Below, one piece after another: positions 1 through 9,164 of a stretch of DNA of 64,000 nucleotides. The stretch's first letter is position 1. The number at the start of each line of letters is the position of its first letter. The stretch lies in contig CAUYUJ010015512.1 in the NCBI GenBank assembly GCA_963575745.1, positions 134,503-198,502 of the forward strand, in the 5' to 3' direction. The notes beneath the pieces are model-generated. The model was not told where the DNA came from. It did not search any database and saw nothing but the letters and a program-made list of their open reading frames with translations. The position numbers and the translations under genes were made by a program. The DNA is from Prorocentrum cordatum (lineage: Eukaryota; Sar; Dinophyceae; Prorocentrales; Prorocentraceae).

Positions 1-312
1 GCCGAAACGGGTGTGCCGCCACCATGTGCCTTAGGTGGAGCTCCCCATGGCCGATTGGGCCACGTAACGTGTGCGGGGTGTGCCGAAACAGAGACATGCG
101 GATGGCAGATGCAGGAGTGGGAGGAGGAGGGGGAGGAGGAAAGTGAGGCGGGACGAGGGGCGCTCTCTCTTCAAAACGAAGACCCTACACCACAGGATGG
201 TCGGTACATGGATGATGCGGAGATCCGCGTCGAAAACATTAATACGCAGGAGATCTGGCTTCCGGGCCATGAGCTGGGCCTCCAGCAACCGTCCGGGACG
301 ATTCTGGTATCC
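1..312. other. GC-rich sequence, no gene seen
   Basis: Open frames on both strands overlap each other here and none has a recognisable domain. A short purine-rich run (GGAGGAGG-like) sits at about 116-150. Confidence 0.5.
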
Positions 313-513
313 CAGGGAGCACCCTCGCGGCTGCTGTAGGGGGCCACATGCGAACCCCACCCCTGCCCCCCACGATTTCTGATGGGGAGGGTGGGGTTCA
401 CTTCGCTCGGGAGCTCCCAAGCGAAGTGAACCCCATCCTTCCCCTCAGAAATCGTCGGGGGGCAGTGGTAGGGTTCGCATGTGGCCCCCTGCAGGGAGCA
501 CCCTCGCGGCTGC
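313..513. mobile_element. Fold-back (hairpin) element between 22-bp direct repeats
   Basis: Positions 339-413 and 414-488 are near-perfect inverted repeats centred on GAGCTC, giving a hairpin of about 150 bp. The outer ends read GGGGGCCACATGCGAACC on the left and its complement on the right. The hairpin is flanked by two identical 22-bp direct repeats, at 313-334 and 492-513, that begin CAGGGAGCACC and end GCGGCTGC. This is the architecture of a non-autonomous fold-back element with a duplicated flank. A 22-bp target duplication is unusually long, so the direct repeats may instead belong to the element. An introner-like element, as reported in some dinoflagellates, is another reading, but no transcript evidence is available. 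Confidence 0.75.
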
Positions 514-884
514 CGGCAAGCTTCCAGGGGCCAGAAGCCCCCCTTGCAGCCCACGAGCCCCTACGACGACGTCGTCGCCGCCCTCGCCTTGCTCGCCACC
601 CGCGTCGCCGGCTCCTCGTCCTGAGACGGGTTCTCGAAGTCCCGGGGCCCGGGGAAGTCCCGGGTGGCCCGAAAACAGCGAAAAGCCCGAGGACGGGTTT
701 CCCTCAGGACCCCTTCCCAGATCTCCGACGACGTGCGTTTACAAGGCGCGGTCCCAGAAGACGCGACCTTTGCCCTGGGGTAGCTTTTCGTCCTGATCAT
801 TTCTCATTTTCCCTGGGCCCGATGACGGGCCTCAGAGGCCGAAGTCTAGGAAAGACAAACGTCTGGGCTGAAACAACGATAACG
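514..884. other. GC-rich non-repetitive stretch, nothing assigned
   Basis: A small local direct repeat (GAAGTCCCGGGG-like) lies at about 636-665. Long frames on both strands reflect GC richness, and no domain or initiation context supports any of them. Confidence 0.4.
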
Positions 885-1040
885 GAGAATCCCACCAGCC
901 CTCTGGGCGTAGGTGGTCTAGGGGCGATTTCTCTTCCAACCCAGTCCTCTTCCCCTTCGGGGAGGGGTTTACCCCTCCCCCTACTCGCCCCCCTTGACCT
1001 GGAGGGGGGGGTTCGCGCGCGGTCAGCGCGTCCAAGATGG
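885..1040 (+). repeat. SINE-like dispersed repeat, copy 1
   Basis: This is the first of three copies (with 13131-13275 and 28341-28490) that share a head AATCCCACCAGCCCTCTGGG followed by a GTGAGTGG-like motif, and a perfect hairpin 959-980 (nine G/C pairs closing a TTTA loop). It runs directly into CCAAGATGG short-period repeats. The head resembles a degenerate tRNA D-arm, and the hairpin region of copy 3 resembles a tRNA T-arm, so a tRNA-derived SINE is possible but not shown. Confidence 0.6.
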
Positions 1041-1590
1041 CTCCACGTGGGCATCAGTGCCCAAGATAACTTCCAAGATGGCACAAGATAGCCCAAGATG
1101 TCTCAATATGGCTCTCAAGATGCTCCAAGAGGCTCCAAGACCGCTCCAAGACGGCTCCGAGTGGCCAGGGAGCCTCCCCAGGAGGCCGCCAAGAGTCCAA
1201 AGTCATTCAAAAACCTAAAGAGCATCAATGATTGTTGCCTTCTCGCCTTTTTGCTTCCGATGGCCTTCCGAGGCTTCAAGATAGCTCCAAGTGGGCCCCT
1301 GAGGGCCCCAAGAGCGCCCAAGAGCGCTCCAAGAGCGCCCCAAGAGGTGTCCAAGAGACGATTCTAGGCACTCTAATAAAGGGGCAAGGAATATTGGAGC
1401 TCCTCCCTTCTGTAATCGATGTCCTCCAAGTTGGCTCCAAGAGCGTCTCCAAGCCACCCAAACGCGCCCCAAGGGGGCCAAGGAGAGGCTCCCAAGAGAC
1501 CCCCAAAAAAACCCAAGAGGCTCCCCGAGGTACACAAGAGGCCCCCCAGACCGCCAAGATGCCTCCTAGACGCCCCAAGAAGCCCCAAAA
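1034..1590 (+). repeat. Composite CCAAGAGG-type repeat block
   Basis: Degenerate tandem repeats of about 10-13 bp (CCAAGATGGCTC, CCAAGAGGCT and similar) surround conserved core 1 at about 1221-1263, which contains TTCTCGCCTTTTTGCTTCCG. The same core recurs at 10417, 17799, 42893 and, inverted, 55576, so this is one member of a dispersed family rather than random low complexity. Frames through it are repeat translations, not genes. Confidence 0.8.
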
Positions 1591-1598
1591 CTCGCCAT

Positions 1599-1768
1599 TA
1601 TCCTCCTCCTTTTCCTCTTCTTCCGCCTCCTCCTCTTTATCCGCCTCGTTCTCCCCCTCCCTCCTCCTCCTCCTCCTCCTCCTCCTCCTCCCTCCTCCTC
1701 CTCCTCCTCCTCCTCCTCCTCCTCCTCCTCCTCCTCCTCCCCCACCTCCTCCTCCTCCTCGTCCTCCT
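1599..1768 (+). repeat. (CTC)n microsatellite
   Basis: Imperfect then near-perfect CTC/TCC triplets immediately precede the zinc-finger frame at 1810. Poly-Pro, poly-Ser and poly-Leu frames here are artefacts. Confidence 0.9.
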
Positions 1769-1809
1769 CCCTCAGCATCCAGGGGCTGACCTGATCGTCG
1801 AGGTCTGTG

Positions 1810-2451
1810 ATGGCTTCTGGGGGTGCGAAGAGGCCGTGGGTGCCTGCCCAAGTGGACCAGAAGACGCTCGAGGTGCACCGACGCGAGTTCCTGGAGGAGC
1901 AGCAACGGGACGCCAACAGGAAGAAGTTCATGGCCGGGAAGGCTTCTCGGCCTTCGAAGTCGACACCGGTGCGGCACAACCTGGGGAAGAACTCCAGCTT
2001 CAGGGTGCCGATCTGGAAGTGCAACAAGTGTGCGTACAAAAACTTCGGGTTCAGGACCACTTGCGAGAAGTGCGCTGGACCTCCGCCAGCGGCCACAGTG
2101 GAGCTGCAGAAGGAGTCCTTGAAGGAGGAGGAGACGGAGTTGGTCAGCTTGAGCAAGGAGCAGGCCTCGTCGTCGGACCCCAACCTAAAGGAGGTTCTGA
2201 AGACGCATGCCACGAAGAACGAGGAGGAGTCGCCAACGGACTGGGACCCGTACCTGGTGGTCGATGAGGTTATGGACGAGACGCAAGAGACGTTCAATCC
2301 ATTGGGAGGCGCGATGCGGCTCAACCGCTACACTTGAAACACGGAGTACCAGAGCATTAAGAACCAGCAGGAGGAGATGGTGGACCAGTGCAGCAAGGAG
2401 AAGAAGGTGGAGGACCTGCTCAACCAGGTGGACAAAGAGATCTCGGCGTAG
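1810..2451 (+). pseudogene. RanBP2-type zinc-finger/coiled-coil protein, interrupted by one in-frame TGA
   Basis: The frame opens at ATG 1810 and runs 175 codons to TGA 2335-2337. It then continues in frame for 37 more codons of the same charged, helical character (SIKNQQEEMVDQ ... LLNQVDKEISA) to TAG at 2449-2451. Counting the GTG codon at 1807 as residue 1, residues 70-89 fit W-x-C-x2-C-x3-N-x6-C-x2-C (W70, C72, C75, N79, C86, C89). That is the RanBP2-type zinc-finger pattern, which binds RNA or Ran in characterised proteins. The N-terminal 60 residues are basic and the C-terminal half is Glu/Lys-rich and probably coiled coil. Similar zinc-finger/coiled-coil frames could be a retroelement ORF1 or a host protein; no reverse transcriptase is adjacent. 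The stop may be a nonsense mutation, or the frame may truly end at 2337. Confidence 0.6.
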
Positions 2452-2638
2452 GCTGGCCTAGCATCGGCGAGTCGTGCCAGGTCGAGTGATTCACCATCGG
2501 GAGCAGCGACGACGTGATCGAGACGTACCGTACAAGTGCATCGACCAGATCTTCGCTCATTGGCGGAGGGTGGCTGTGTGCGGAAGCCAGGCCGTTAAAG
2601 ATGCCGCAAGGAAATCGGACATCGACGGGGGGGGAATC

Positions 2639-3070
2639 ATGCTGAACAAGAACACCCTGGAGGACAGTCCTGGTGCGGGCCTGACCTCTTCTCCTGGTCT
2701 GTCGGACGCTGATTCGCAGGTCGTCGGTAGCGGCGGCCTCTTCGATGATCCAGTGGCCGGTAGCGACCCCAGGTTTGACCTCCCTGATCTCCCGCCGTTC
2801 CCGAAGCTGGGGGTAGACCCTGGGCTTGCGGGCTCGGACGCCGCCGAGGCGGAAACCGACGTCGAGGGCGCGGGCGCTGATCAGAAGCAATCCCACCCTG
2901 GGCCTACAGTTTTGGACTCGGAGTCTGACGACCGCATGCAGAGGGACTCCGAGGAATGCTTTAACGTCATCTTGCGCTTCCAGGGGGCTCTGGGTCATCT
3001 CGGCGATCTTTCTGACACTGAGCGCCAGAATCTCCGCAAGGCAGGCCTGAAGTGGATCGACGACGGCTAA
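2639..3070 (+). CDS. Hypothetical acidic protein
   Basis: An ATG at 2639 opens 143 codons; the frame is open further upstream to about 2474. The product is rich in Asp, Gly, Pro and Ser (for example SDADSQVVGSGGLFDD), with a more ordered C-terminus (FNVILRFQGALGHLGDLSD). It has no signal peptide, membrane segment or domain I recognise. It follows the interrupted zinc-finger frame by about 190 bp in a different frame, so it could be a second part of the same decayed element. Composition suggests coding, but this is an inference. Confidence 0.35.
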   Translation: MLNKNTLEDSPGAGLTSSPGLSDADSQVVGSGGLFDDPVAGSDPRFDLPDLPPFPKLGVDPGLAGSDAAEAETDVEGAGADQKQSHPGPTVLDSESDDRMQRDSEECFNVILRFQGALGHLGDLSDTERQNLRKAGLKWIDDG

Positions 3071-3354
3071 GCTCGCGGTTGCGTGGGCCCATGCCGTCGG
3101 TGCCCTCTTTACTTTGCGCGCCGCCTGCAATAGGGCACCGTGTCGTTTTTGGGTGGCATCTGTCCATCGGCGTCCTCTTCAAGCTCGCTGGGCGTTGGCT
3201 CAGCTCGGTATCTCGGCGTTGGTCCGAGGTCCCTTCGGCTAGTTGACCGTTGTGCCATCGGGTGCGGCGCAGCGCCTCGGTGATGGCCCGAGGCGCGCTC
3301 GGCCTGCGCGCCAGGCTCCGTGGACGTGGAGCGTGTAATCAGAGACCCTCAGAG
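3071..3354. other. No feature recognised
   Basis: Moderately GC-rich sequence between the hypothetical frame and a CTC tract. No repeat family member or supported frame was seen. Confidence 0.4.
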
Positions 3355-3361
3355 ACCCTCG

Positions 3362-3447
3362 TCCTCCTCCACTTGATCCTCCTCCTTCTTCTCCTCCTTC
3401 TCCTCCTGCTCTTCTCCCGCATCCCCCTCGTCCTCCTTCCCCGTCTT
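3362..3447 (+). repeat. (CTC)n/(CTT) microsatellite
   Basis: Pyrimidine triplet tract preceding a copy of the GGGCATCG repeat family. The same order (CTC tract, then this family) recurs at 28.85-29.1 kb. Confidence 0.8.
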
Positions 3448-3539
3448 TCCTCATTCGACAGGTCCGCGAAGGCGCATATGGTTCGCTCCTGAGTCTGCGC
3501 AGGCTGATCCATGACTTCAGTTTGACGGCTTCCCTGGCT

Positions 3540-3650
3540 CTTGATCCAATGCATGCTCCGTTACTTCCCTGGTCAAGGCAACTCGCCTGGGCATCGTTTG
3601 TGGATGGGCTTGTGGGGAAAGGCGAAGTGTCAAGAGTTGGGTTTGCATCA
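3540..3650 (+). repeat. GGGCATCG dispersed repeat, copy 1
   Basis: Shares CAATGCATGCTCC, then TCAAGGCAACTCG, then CTGGGCATCGTTT and TGGATGGGCT with the copy at 29.0 kb. Other copies are at about 14458, 46508 and 53905. Consensus fragments are GGGCATCGTTTCTGGATGGG followed by CTGGTGGGGA and ACGCGAAGCG. No coding frame is conserved. Confidence 0.75.
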
Positions 3651-3669
3651 ATCGAGGAACAAGCGTCCT

Positions 3670-3716
3670 ACATAAACATAAACTCTCGGAGGTCCGCGCG
3701 GGCTGGCCCTAGGTAA
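3670..3716 (+). repeat. Fragment of the TCCGCGCGG inverted-end element
   Basis: Carries ATAAACTCTCGGAGG and TCCGCGCGG as in the elements at 5672, 33627 and 47671, but the rest of the element is absent. Confidence 0.5.
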
Positions 3717-3865
3717 CCGTGCGAAGCTCCAAAAGCAAGGCCTTGACGGCTAGGGACGCCTGTCCTAAGGCGGCTGGGAACTCTATACCCCCATCTGCCG
3801 CCACAGGGTGCTAACTCCCCAACCGCCCCGGGACAAGCGTCCCCGATCGCGGAACAACTGACCTT

Positions 3866-4175
3866 GCTCCGTTATTCATCCGCTGATGTTCGTCTTCGAT
3901 TCATGGCTCGATCAACTAACATCGAATCGGGAAATCGGATCGCAACGTGCGTCGGATCGGGCTGCATCGGCACGGAATCGGAATCGAATGGAATCGGCTG
4001 CACCAAGATGCGCAACAACGCCACGCAAACATATGGCCGCATCGGAGAAGTGGAAACCGAATCGGAGCGAGCCGGCCAGAATCGACGGTTATATGGCGAT
4101 CACCGCCGCCTTCGATTCTCGCCTTCGATTCATGGCGCTCGCCGCTGCCGATTCCAAACATCGGATCACAGCTGA
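3866..4175. repeat. ATCGG-rich dispersed repeat, copy 1
   Basis: Dense ATCGG/AATCGG words with GCATCGGCACGGAATCGG and a following GCAACAACGCCACGC-like segment. It is homologous in order and wording to 18115-18290 and to 32905-33280. No frame is conserved between the copies. Confidence 0.65.
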
Positions 4176-4344
4176 TTCTCGCCTTCTCTCCTCTCTCCTC
4201 CTCTTCCCTCTCGGAGGCACGACGTTTGCTCACCTTTACGTACGTTATCGTTCAGGCCACTGCGCTGCAACAGCACCCGTTTACGCTTTACGGGCCAACC
4301 CATGTGGTTTGACCGCGCGCCTCTGTCTGTCTTTGGGATACCGA

Positions 4345-4490
4345 AAGGTACCGATACCGCTACTTCCCGGACCTCTTCCGGGGTTCGTTCTGACCAGAAT
4401 ATCGAGGCGAATCCAGCGCGGCGACGATGGCCTCCCAGGAGGCCCACAAGGGGGAAAACGAGGGAGGGGTAGCGATATGGGTACCTGTCC
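4345..4490. mobile_element. Fold-back element with TACCGATACCGC ends, copy 1
   Basis: The left end reads GGTACCGATACCGCTAC and the right end is its imperfect complement (GTAGCGATATGGGTACC), about 140 bp apart. The inside contains TGACCAGAATAT and CGAATCCAGCG. Homologous copies lie at 15930-16075 and 20018-20150. No clear target duplication was seen. Confidence 0.65.
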
Positions 4491-4539
4491 CTCCTCTGAT
4501 GTCTGCCTGCCTCTCCGGCAGCTGCCAAGTTGACGGGGC

Positions 4540-5195
4540 CGGCCGCGCCAGCACACTCAGGTGAGAACTCTTCCACCTCTGAGTGGTCGTCTCTCCCCCC
4601 CGCCTCCGCGGCCGCCCCGTCTGTCCTCTCCCCGCTCTTTGCACGCTGGCCCATTCGCTCCTCGGGGCCCCCCTCCAGCTCCAGCGCTGGTGCAGCCAGC
4701 CCTGCCTCGCCGCCGACGGACAAAAAGTCTGCCCGCCTGTCGGAGGCCGCTGCTGCCGGAGGCCGCACGCGCTGGCCGCGCGCTGCGCGCGGGCGGCGGC
4801 CCCCCCCCCCCCCCCCTGGGCGCCTCCGGGGCGGGCGGCGCCCGCCGAGCCCGCAGCCCTCGACGGCTCGGCGGGCGCGGGGCCGCCGCCGGCGCCTGGC
4901 GTTCGCGCGGGCGGGCGCACGCAAGGGGGGGCGACCGCGCGGCGGCTGCGCGATGTCGCAGGGGCGCCGGCCCGAGACTGCCTCGCGTCGTGAGGCAGAG
5001 CGGCGGACGGCCTCTTCGGTCGCTGCTTGCTTCAGCCTCCGGGGGCCCTCGCCAGGCCCCAGGACCGCCAGGAAACGGGTCGGGACGAGAAGCTGGTCCC
5101 GGGCAATGGGTAGAGACCTCTGGGGGTCGACGCTGTGGAATAACTCATGACGTCGGGGGGTCGGGGGGCTGACGCGCAAAACGACGAATTTTTCA
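4540..5195. other. Very GC-rich sequence without supported gene
   Basis: Long frames are open on both strands because stops are rare at this GC content. A C homopolymer of about 16 lies near 4800. No domain, leader or splice evidence was found. Confidence 0.4.
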
Positions 5196-5479
5196 ATCCT
5201 GGCGTTTTTCCTCGGTTTCGGCCTCAGGGGCCCAGGGTCGGGGCGCGGGACCCTCAAAGATGGGGTCGTAGGACCTCTGGGGGCGCGGATTTCAAAAAAA
5301 AACGCCAGAGGTCGTCTGCGATGGTGGCCACGGGGGGAGGAGGGGGGAGGGAGAGATGAAGATCCAAGGGCCTTGGACTCCAGTGTTCAAGGTTTTGCGA
5401 GCGCGGCGGGCCATCGAAAGTAGTCAAGGCTGGACCGAAGAGGTGCGGACGCAAGGAACCCCTTGGGAAGGTACCCATC

Positions 5480-5580
5480 CTTTCCATCGGTTTCGATTGT
5501 GTCTGCGATCAGAGGGCGATTAGGGTTCGATGCATCCCCCCTGAGCCTCATCACCCCACCCCTAACGCTGCCCCCGACCC
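5480..5580. repeat. Partial copy of the GGCGAT/CATCCCCCC fold-back family
   Basis: Contains GGGCGATTAGGGTTCGATGC, ATCCCCCCTGAGCC and CCCCTAACGCTGCCCC, matching the right halves of the elements at 20186, 35704 and 48888. Confidence 0.5.
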
Positions 5581-5671
5581 ATGAAGAGCGACCTCAAAAA
5601 AACAGAGCAGGTCCAACCTGGGATCCCGTCCTACTCCAGCGGAGAAAAAACTGCATAACATAAACTGTCGG

Positions 5672-5812
5672 TCCGCGCGGATTTCTTCGATCGGGCCTGG
5701 ACCCCCCTCCCAAGCGCGCGGGCCTGGACCCCCCAAGCGCGCGGAGCGCGCCAGGGGCGGCGCCGGAGGCACCGCCGGGGGGGCCCAACGCCCATCCAAG
5801 AAGTCCGCGCGG
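5672..5812. mobile_element. MITE-like element with TCCGCGCGGATTTCTT ends, copy 1
   Basis: The left end TCCGCGCGGATTTCTTCGAT and the right end (complement TCCGCGCGGACTTCTTGGAT) pair at 18 of 20 positions. Between them are GGAGCGCGCCAGGGGC and a GCGCCGGAGGC-type inner palindrome. Copies at 33627-33743 and 47671-47777 share ends and interior; 45792-45840 is a copy that lost its interior. Confidence 0.75.
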
Positions 5813-6214
5813 AGCGCCCAAAGGTTCTGTTCATGCCGTATGTTCTGCTTCGCTTCTCCTCCCTCTCAGAGCCCCCACCCTCAGCGAGGCGTGACAAGAG
5901 CATGAGATGCACACGTGGGGATCTCCGCGTCGAGCATCGCTTATGTAGTTTTTTTTGTCCGATTCCCCTCCCCGACCTGCGGCGCAGGCGAAGCCGCGGG
6001 TGACCGTCGCTCAAGGAGGCCGTCATTGCGCGACCAGCATCGCACCTGTCTCGAGTCGGTGCGACGGTCTGGCTGCAGTGCAGGCAAGCAGTCTGCGGCC
6101 AAAGCCAACACCGCGGCCCCCTGGACGCACAGCGCCGATAAGACGGAGGTGGATTGAAAATTCCCGCACCCATCCTGCACGCATCATCCACGCACAAGGG
6201 TGAGCACGGCCCCC
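5813..6214. other. Unassigned stretch
   Basis: No repeat family member or supported frame was seen, apart from a short T run at about 5948-5957. Confidence 0.4.
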
Positions 6215-6373
6215 AGTTCTCGGAGGCGACGACGGGGGCGAGTAGCCAAAGGGCGGGCATGTCATGCAATGATCCCTCTGGGAGACTCGCCGAAAACATG
6301 AACGATCGGCGCCCCTGGATATACGTGCATCGCTCTCTCCTGGGCTACTCGCCCCCATCGTCGCCTCCGAAGC
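6215..6373. mobile_element. Fold-back structure
   Basis: TCTCGGAGGCGACGACGGGG plus GCGAGTAGCC (6216-6246) is complemented by GGCTACTCGCCCCCATCG plus TCGCCTCCGAAG (6342-6372), separated by about 95 bp. No flanking duplication was recognised. Confidence 0.6.
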
Positions 6374-6527
6374 TCGCAACTCCGCCCTCGCGTCGCGCGA
6401 GCGCTTGCGCGGTGCGCGTTCGCGCGGTCTCACGTTTAGTCTTCGCGCGGCGCGCGCGAATCCAAATGCCCCTGCTGAACCCGTGCGAGCGCCCTGAGAG
6501 GCCTCCCACAGGGGGTCCGAGCAGGTG

Positions 6528-6712
6528 GGGTCGGAGGATCGCGCCGCATCACCGATGCATCGGCGACGCACTGGCGACGTCGGCGATGCGCTGGCGACGT
6601 CGGGGTGGAGAACATCGGGCTACACATCGCGCCACATCGCCGATGCATCAGCGATGCGGCGTGATCCCCTGGCCCCACCTGCCCGGACCCCATCTGGGAG
6701 GCCCGGAGGCAC
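6528..6712. mobile_element. CATCGGCGATGC fold-back element, copy 1
   Basis: Internally palindromic element dense in GATGCATCGGCGACG words with terminal GGGGTCGGAGGATCGCGCC and GGAGGCCCGGA. Homologous elements lie at 8632-8800 and 30246-30420, each about 170-185 bp. Confidence 0.7.
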
Positions 6713-6869
6713 CGACCCGCTCCTCAACACGAGGCGCGAGGCCCGCGGCGCGGGGGTGCAGGGGGGGCGGGCAGGCGCAGGTCGGCGGCTCAAGGATGGG
6801 GTCCTGAGGGATGGGGTCCCAAGGCTGGGAGGGGTCCCCACAGGGGTGGGTTGGCGCTGCCTGAGGCAC

Positions 6870-7800
6870 CTCGTCCTCAGGACCCCGACCCTGAACCTGC
6901 GAGCAGGGGCGCCAGCGGGCGCCACGCGCCGGCGCGTCGCAGGGCGGCGGCGGCGGCGTCGGGGCGCGAGGAGCCCGGCTCCCAAGAACGCATCGAACTT
7001 CGAAGCCCGCGGTGGTGCTGCTTCTGGCAATTGTCGGCCTCTGGGGGCCCGCTTCTCGACTCCCCCCGCCCGGGGGCCGTAACAAAATCGCCCCGGGGCG
7101 AAAAGCTGCCCAGGATTAGCCCAGGAGGGGTCTGGGGGCAGGTCTTGAACGGACCTCGACGCCTCTCCCTGGCGGCGCCGGCATCGGGGCGAGATACCAA
7201 GGATCGAGGTTCGATGGTCGATCTCCCCCGCCCTCCTCCACCACCTCCTCAGCCTGCTTAAGCATGCTCCTCTTGCGCCTCGACCTGGTCCTGGTCCTGC
7301 TCCTTCCCCTCTTCGCAGAGGGCTCTCATAGCACCTCCGATACCTCGGTCGTCGCGAAATGTGCATCCCTGGAACGCTCTCGGCGTGGCGAAGCTGCTGG
7401 CAGGCATCCTGGGGCGAGACGGCCTCCAACGGCTAACGAAAATCTGCCAAGACCTGGCAGCCTGGAGGTCAGGAGGCGAGCGTCGATCTCGGGATCGAGG
7501 GCCAGGAACCAGGGGTCGGGGGGATCCCGGTGCTGCTCTCGGGCGCCTCTCTACTCTGGCGTCGCGGGGCGGCGGCGGCACCTTCGGGGCAGGCTACCGA
7601 GGATCGAGGGTCGAGGATCAAGGATCGAGGATGGAGGGTCGATGATGAAGTGTAGAGGGTTTAGGACCTCGGGTCAAGGCGCTCCAGTCCTGGCCCAACG
7701 CGGTGCTGCTGCCGTCTGGCGCCACTTCCGCTGGCGCCGCGGGTGGGCGGCGACTTCGGGGCAGCGCTGCCGAGCATCGAGGATCGGTCGCCGCGGAGGG
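6870..7800. repeat. Diverged duplicated GATCGAGG-containing modules
   Basis: Three modules share a GGGGC(A/G) segment followed by ACCGAGGATCGAGG or a close variant, at about 7183-7210, 7580-7605 and 7757-7790, and a TCGAACTTCG(G/A)AGC segment at 6992 and 7805. 7590-7640 is a short tandem run of GGATCGAGG/GGTCGAGG. Frames differ between modules, so conserved coding is not supported. Confidence 0.5.
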
Positions 7801-8625
7801 GCCTCGAACTTCGGAGCTCGCGAAATGGCCTGCCATGCTCAGTAGACTGTCCGGGATGAAGCAGAACTGCCCACGTTGGATCCGGGAAGAGTCGGGGCGG
7901 GCGGTTCTGGGCGGACTTCAGCGCCCCCCTCCCGGGCGTCCGCCCACGCCTGGCCAGGGCCATCCTGGGCCCTCTGCGACGGTGCACGGTCGAAGCATGC
8001 GGCCAGAGCGTGGGCAAAAAGCGTGAACCCCTTATCGCCGAGGGTGTAAGGACAAGTCGAGATGCCCAATGGGGAAGAGTATGAGGGTACCCGACCCCTC
8101 CCAAGCAGGGCTGCTCTCATCCCTCGTGCCGGCTGTACGGCAGGTCCGTACCGCGACCACGTGCGGGCTTTTTGTCCGACACCGCGCGGATCGAGGCCCA
8201 TCACGATGATGGCCCATCGGCTGCACGCAGGAGGAGCCTTCGGCGCGCGGCTTTTGGGGGTCCAGCGGGGGGGAAGAGCCAGACCCAAACGCGCAGGCCA
8301 TGGATATCGCATCGCATTCCGCGATCGGGGGACCCCCGTGTGGTCCATGGTCCCACGTCAAAGGCCACTCCCTCCGGCGAAGGGCCACTTCTACGCACAG
8401 CCGAGGCCCAGGCCTCCGACGTCGTGACTTTCCAGTCTCGGCGATGCTCCTCGACTTCGGCCTCCTGGGGGGACCGCTTCTGGGCACTGGGGGCCAGCAG
8501 AGGCGGACCTGCGGCGAGAAGACTGCCCGCTCCGCACAGCGGTCGGGCGCCGAGGGTCGGTGAGGGAGGGTCGAGCAGCGAATCGATTGCCCTGGCGTCT
8601 GGCGCACGTTCCTGAAGGCTCCCAG
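7801..8625. other. GC-rich stretch, nothing assigned
   Basis: Overlapping frames exist on both strands, but no domain, leader or conserved repeat was recognised. Confidence 0.35.
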
Positions 8626-8631
8626 ATGGGA

Positions 8632-8800
8632 CCTGAGCAGATGGGGCCAGAGGACCGTGCCGCATGGCCGATGCCCCGCCGATGCAGCGGCGACGTCGGG
8701 GCGGAGAACACCGGGGCCCAGATCTTGCCGTATCGCCGATGCGTGGGCGATGCGGCGCGATCCACCGATCCCATCTGCTCCGGCGATTTAGGAGGCCTGG
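8632..8800. mobile_element. CATCGGCGATGC fold-back element, copy 2
   Basis: Carries CGCCGATGCAGCGGCGACGT, GGGGCGGAGAACACCGGGG and GCGATGCGGCGCGATCC, in the same order as 6528-6712. The boundary at the TTTAGGAGGCCTGGA end resembles the left end of the 30246 copy. Confidence 0.65.
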
Positions 8801-9164
8801 AATTTTCCAGAACTCCAAACCCGAAACACCCTCCGATCAACACTTTTTCAAATGCGCGGCCTGAGAAGTCCCGACCCCTTCCCTGTGGGTGGCGCTTCGT
8901 CCGGGAATCATTTTTTATGTGAAGCCGCACAACCGTTTAGAAATTAGAACGCAGGCTGTCTGAAGGGACAGCATATTCGAAGACACCGAGGCCATAGATA
9001 AATTTGCGCCGCAGGACCTGCGCGCTGGACTGAACGCCGCGGAAAGTTCGACGCGGTTAAAAAAAAACGACGGGGGCCTCCCTCTGCCTCAATGTCCCCG
9101 TCAGGGCGGATGCCATCACGCTGTGCGTACCGTCCGCTGGCGTCGCCAGTGCCGCCGCTCATCT
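8801..9164. other. 3' flank of the plastid-protein gene
   Basis: No second gene was recognised. An A9 run at 9058-9066 reads as T9 on the gene strand, so it is not a preserved poly(A) tail of a retrocopy. Downstream processing signals cannot be identified. Confidence 0.4.

Noticed and set aside
4166-5257. 363-codon minus-strand frame
   Set aside because: Competing frames on the other strand are equally long at this GC content; no recognisable features.
7590-7640. Telomere-like GGATCGAGG run
   Set aside because: Too short and irregular, and it belongs to locally duplicated modules; does not resemble the TTTAGGG type expected in dinoflagellates.
9058-9066. Poly(A) tail of the retrocopied plastid gene
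   Set aside because: The run is A on the plus strand, that is T on the gene strand, so the orientation is wrong.
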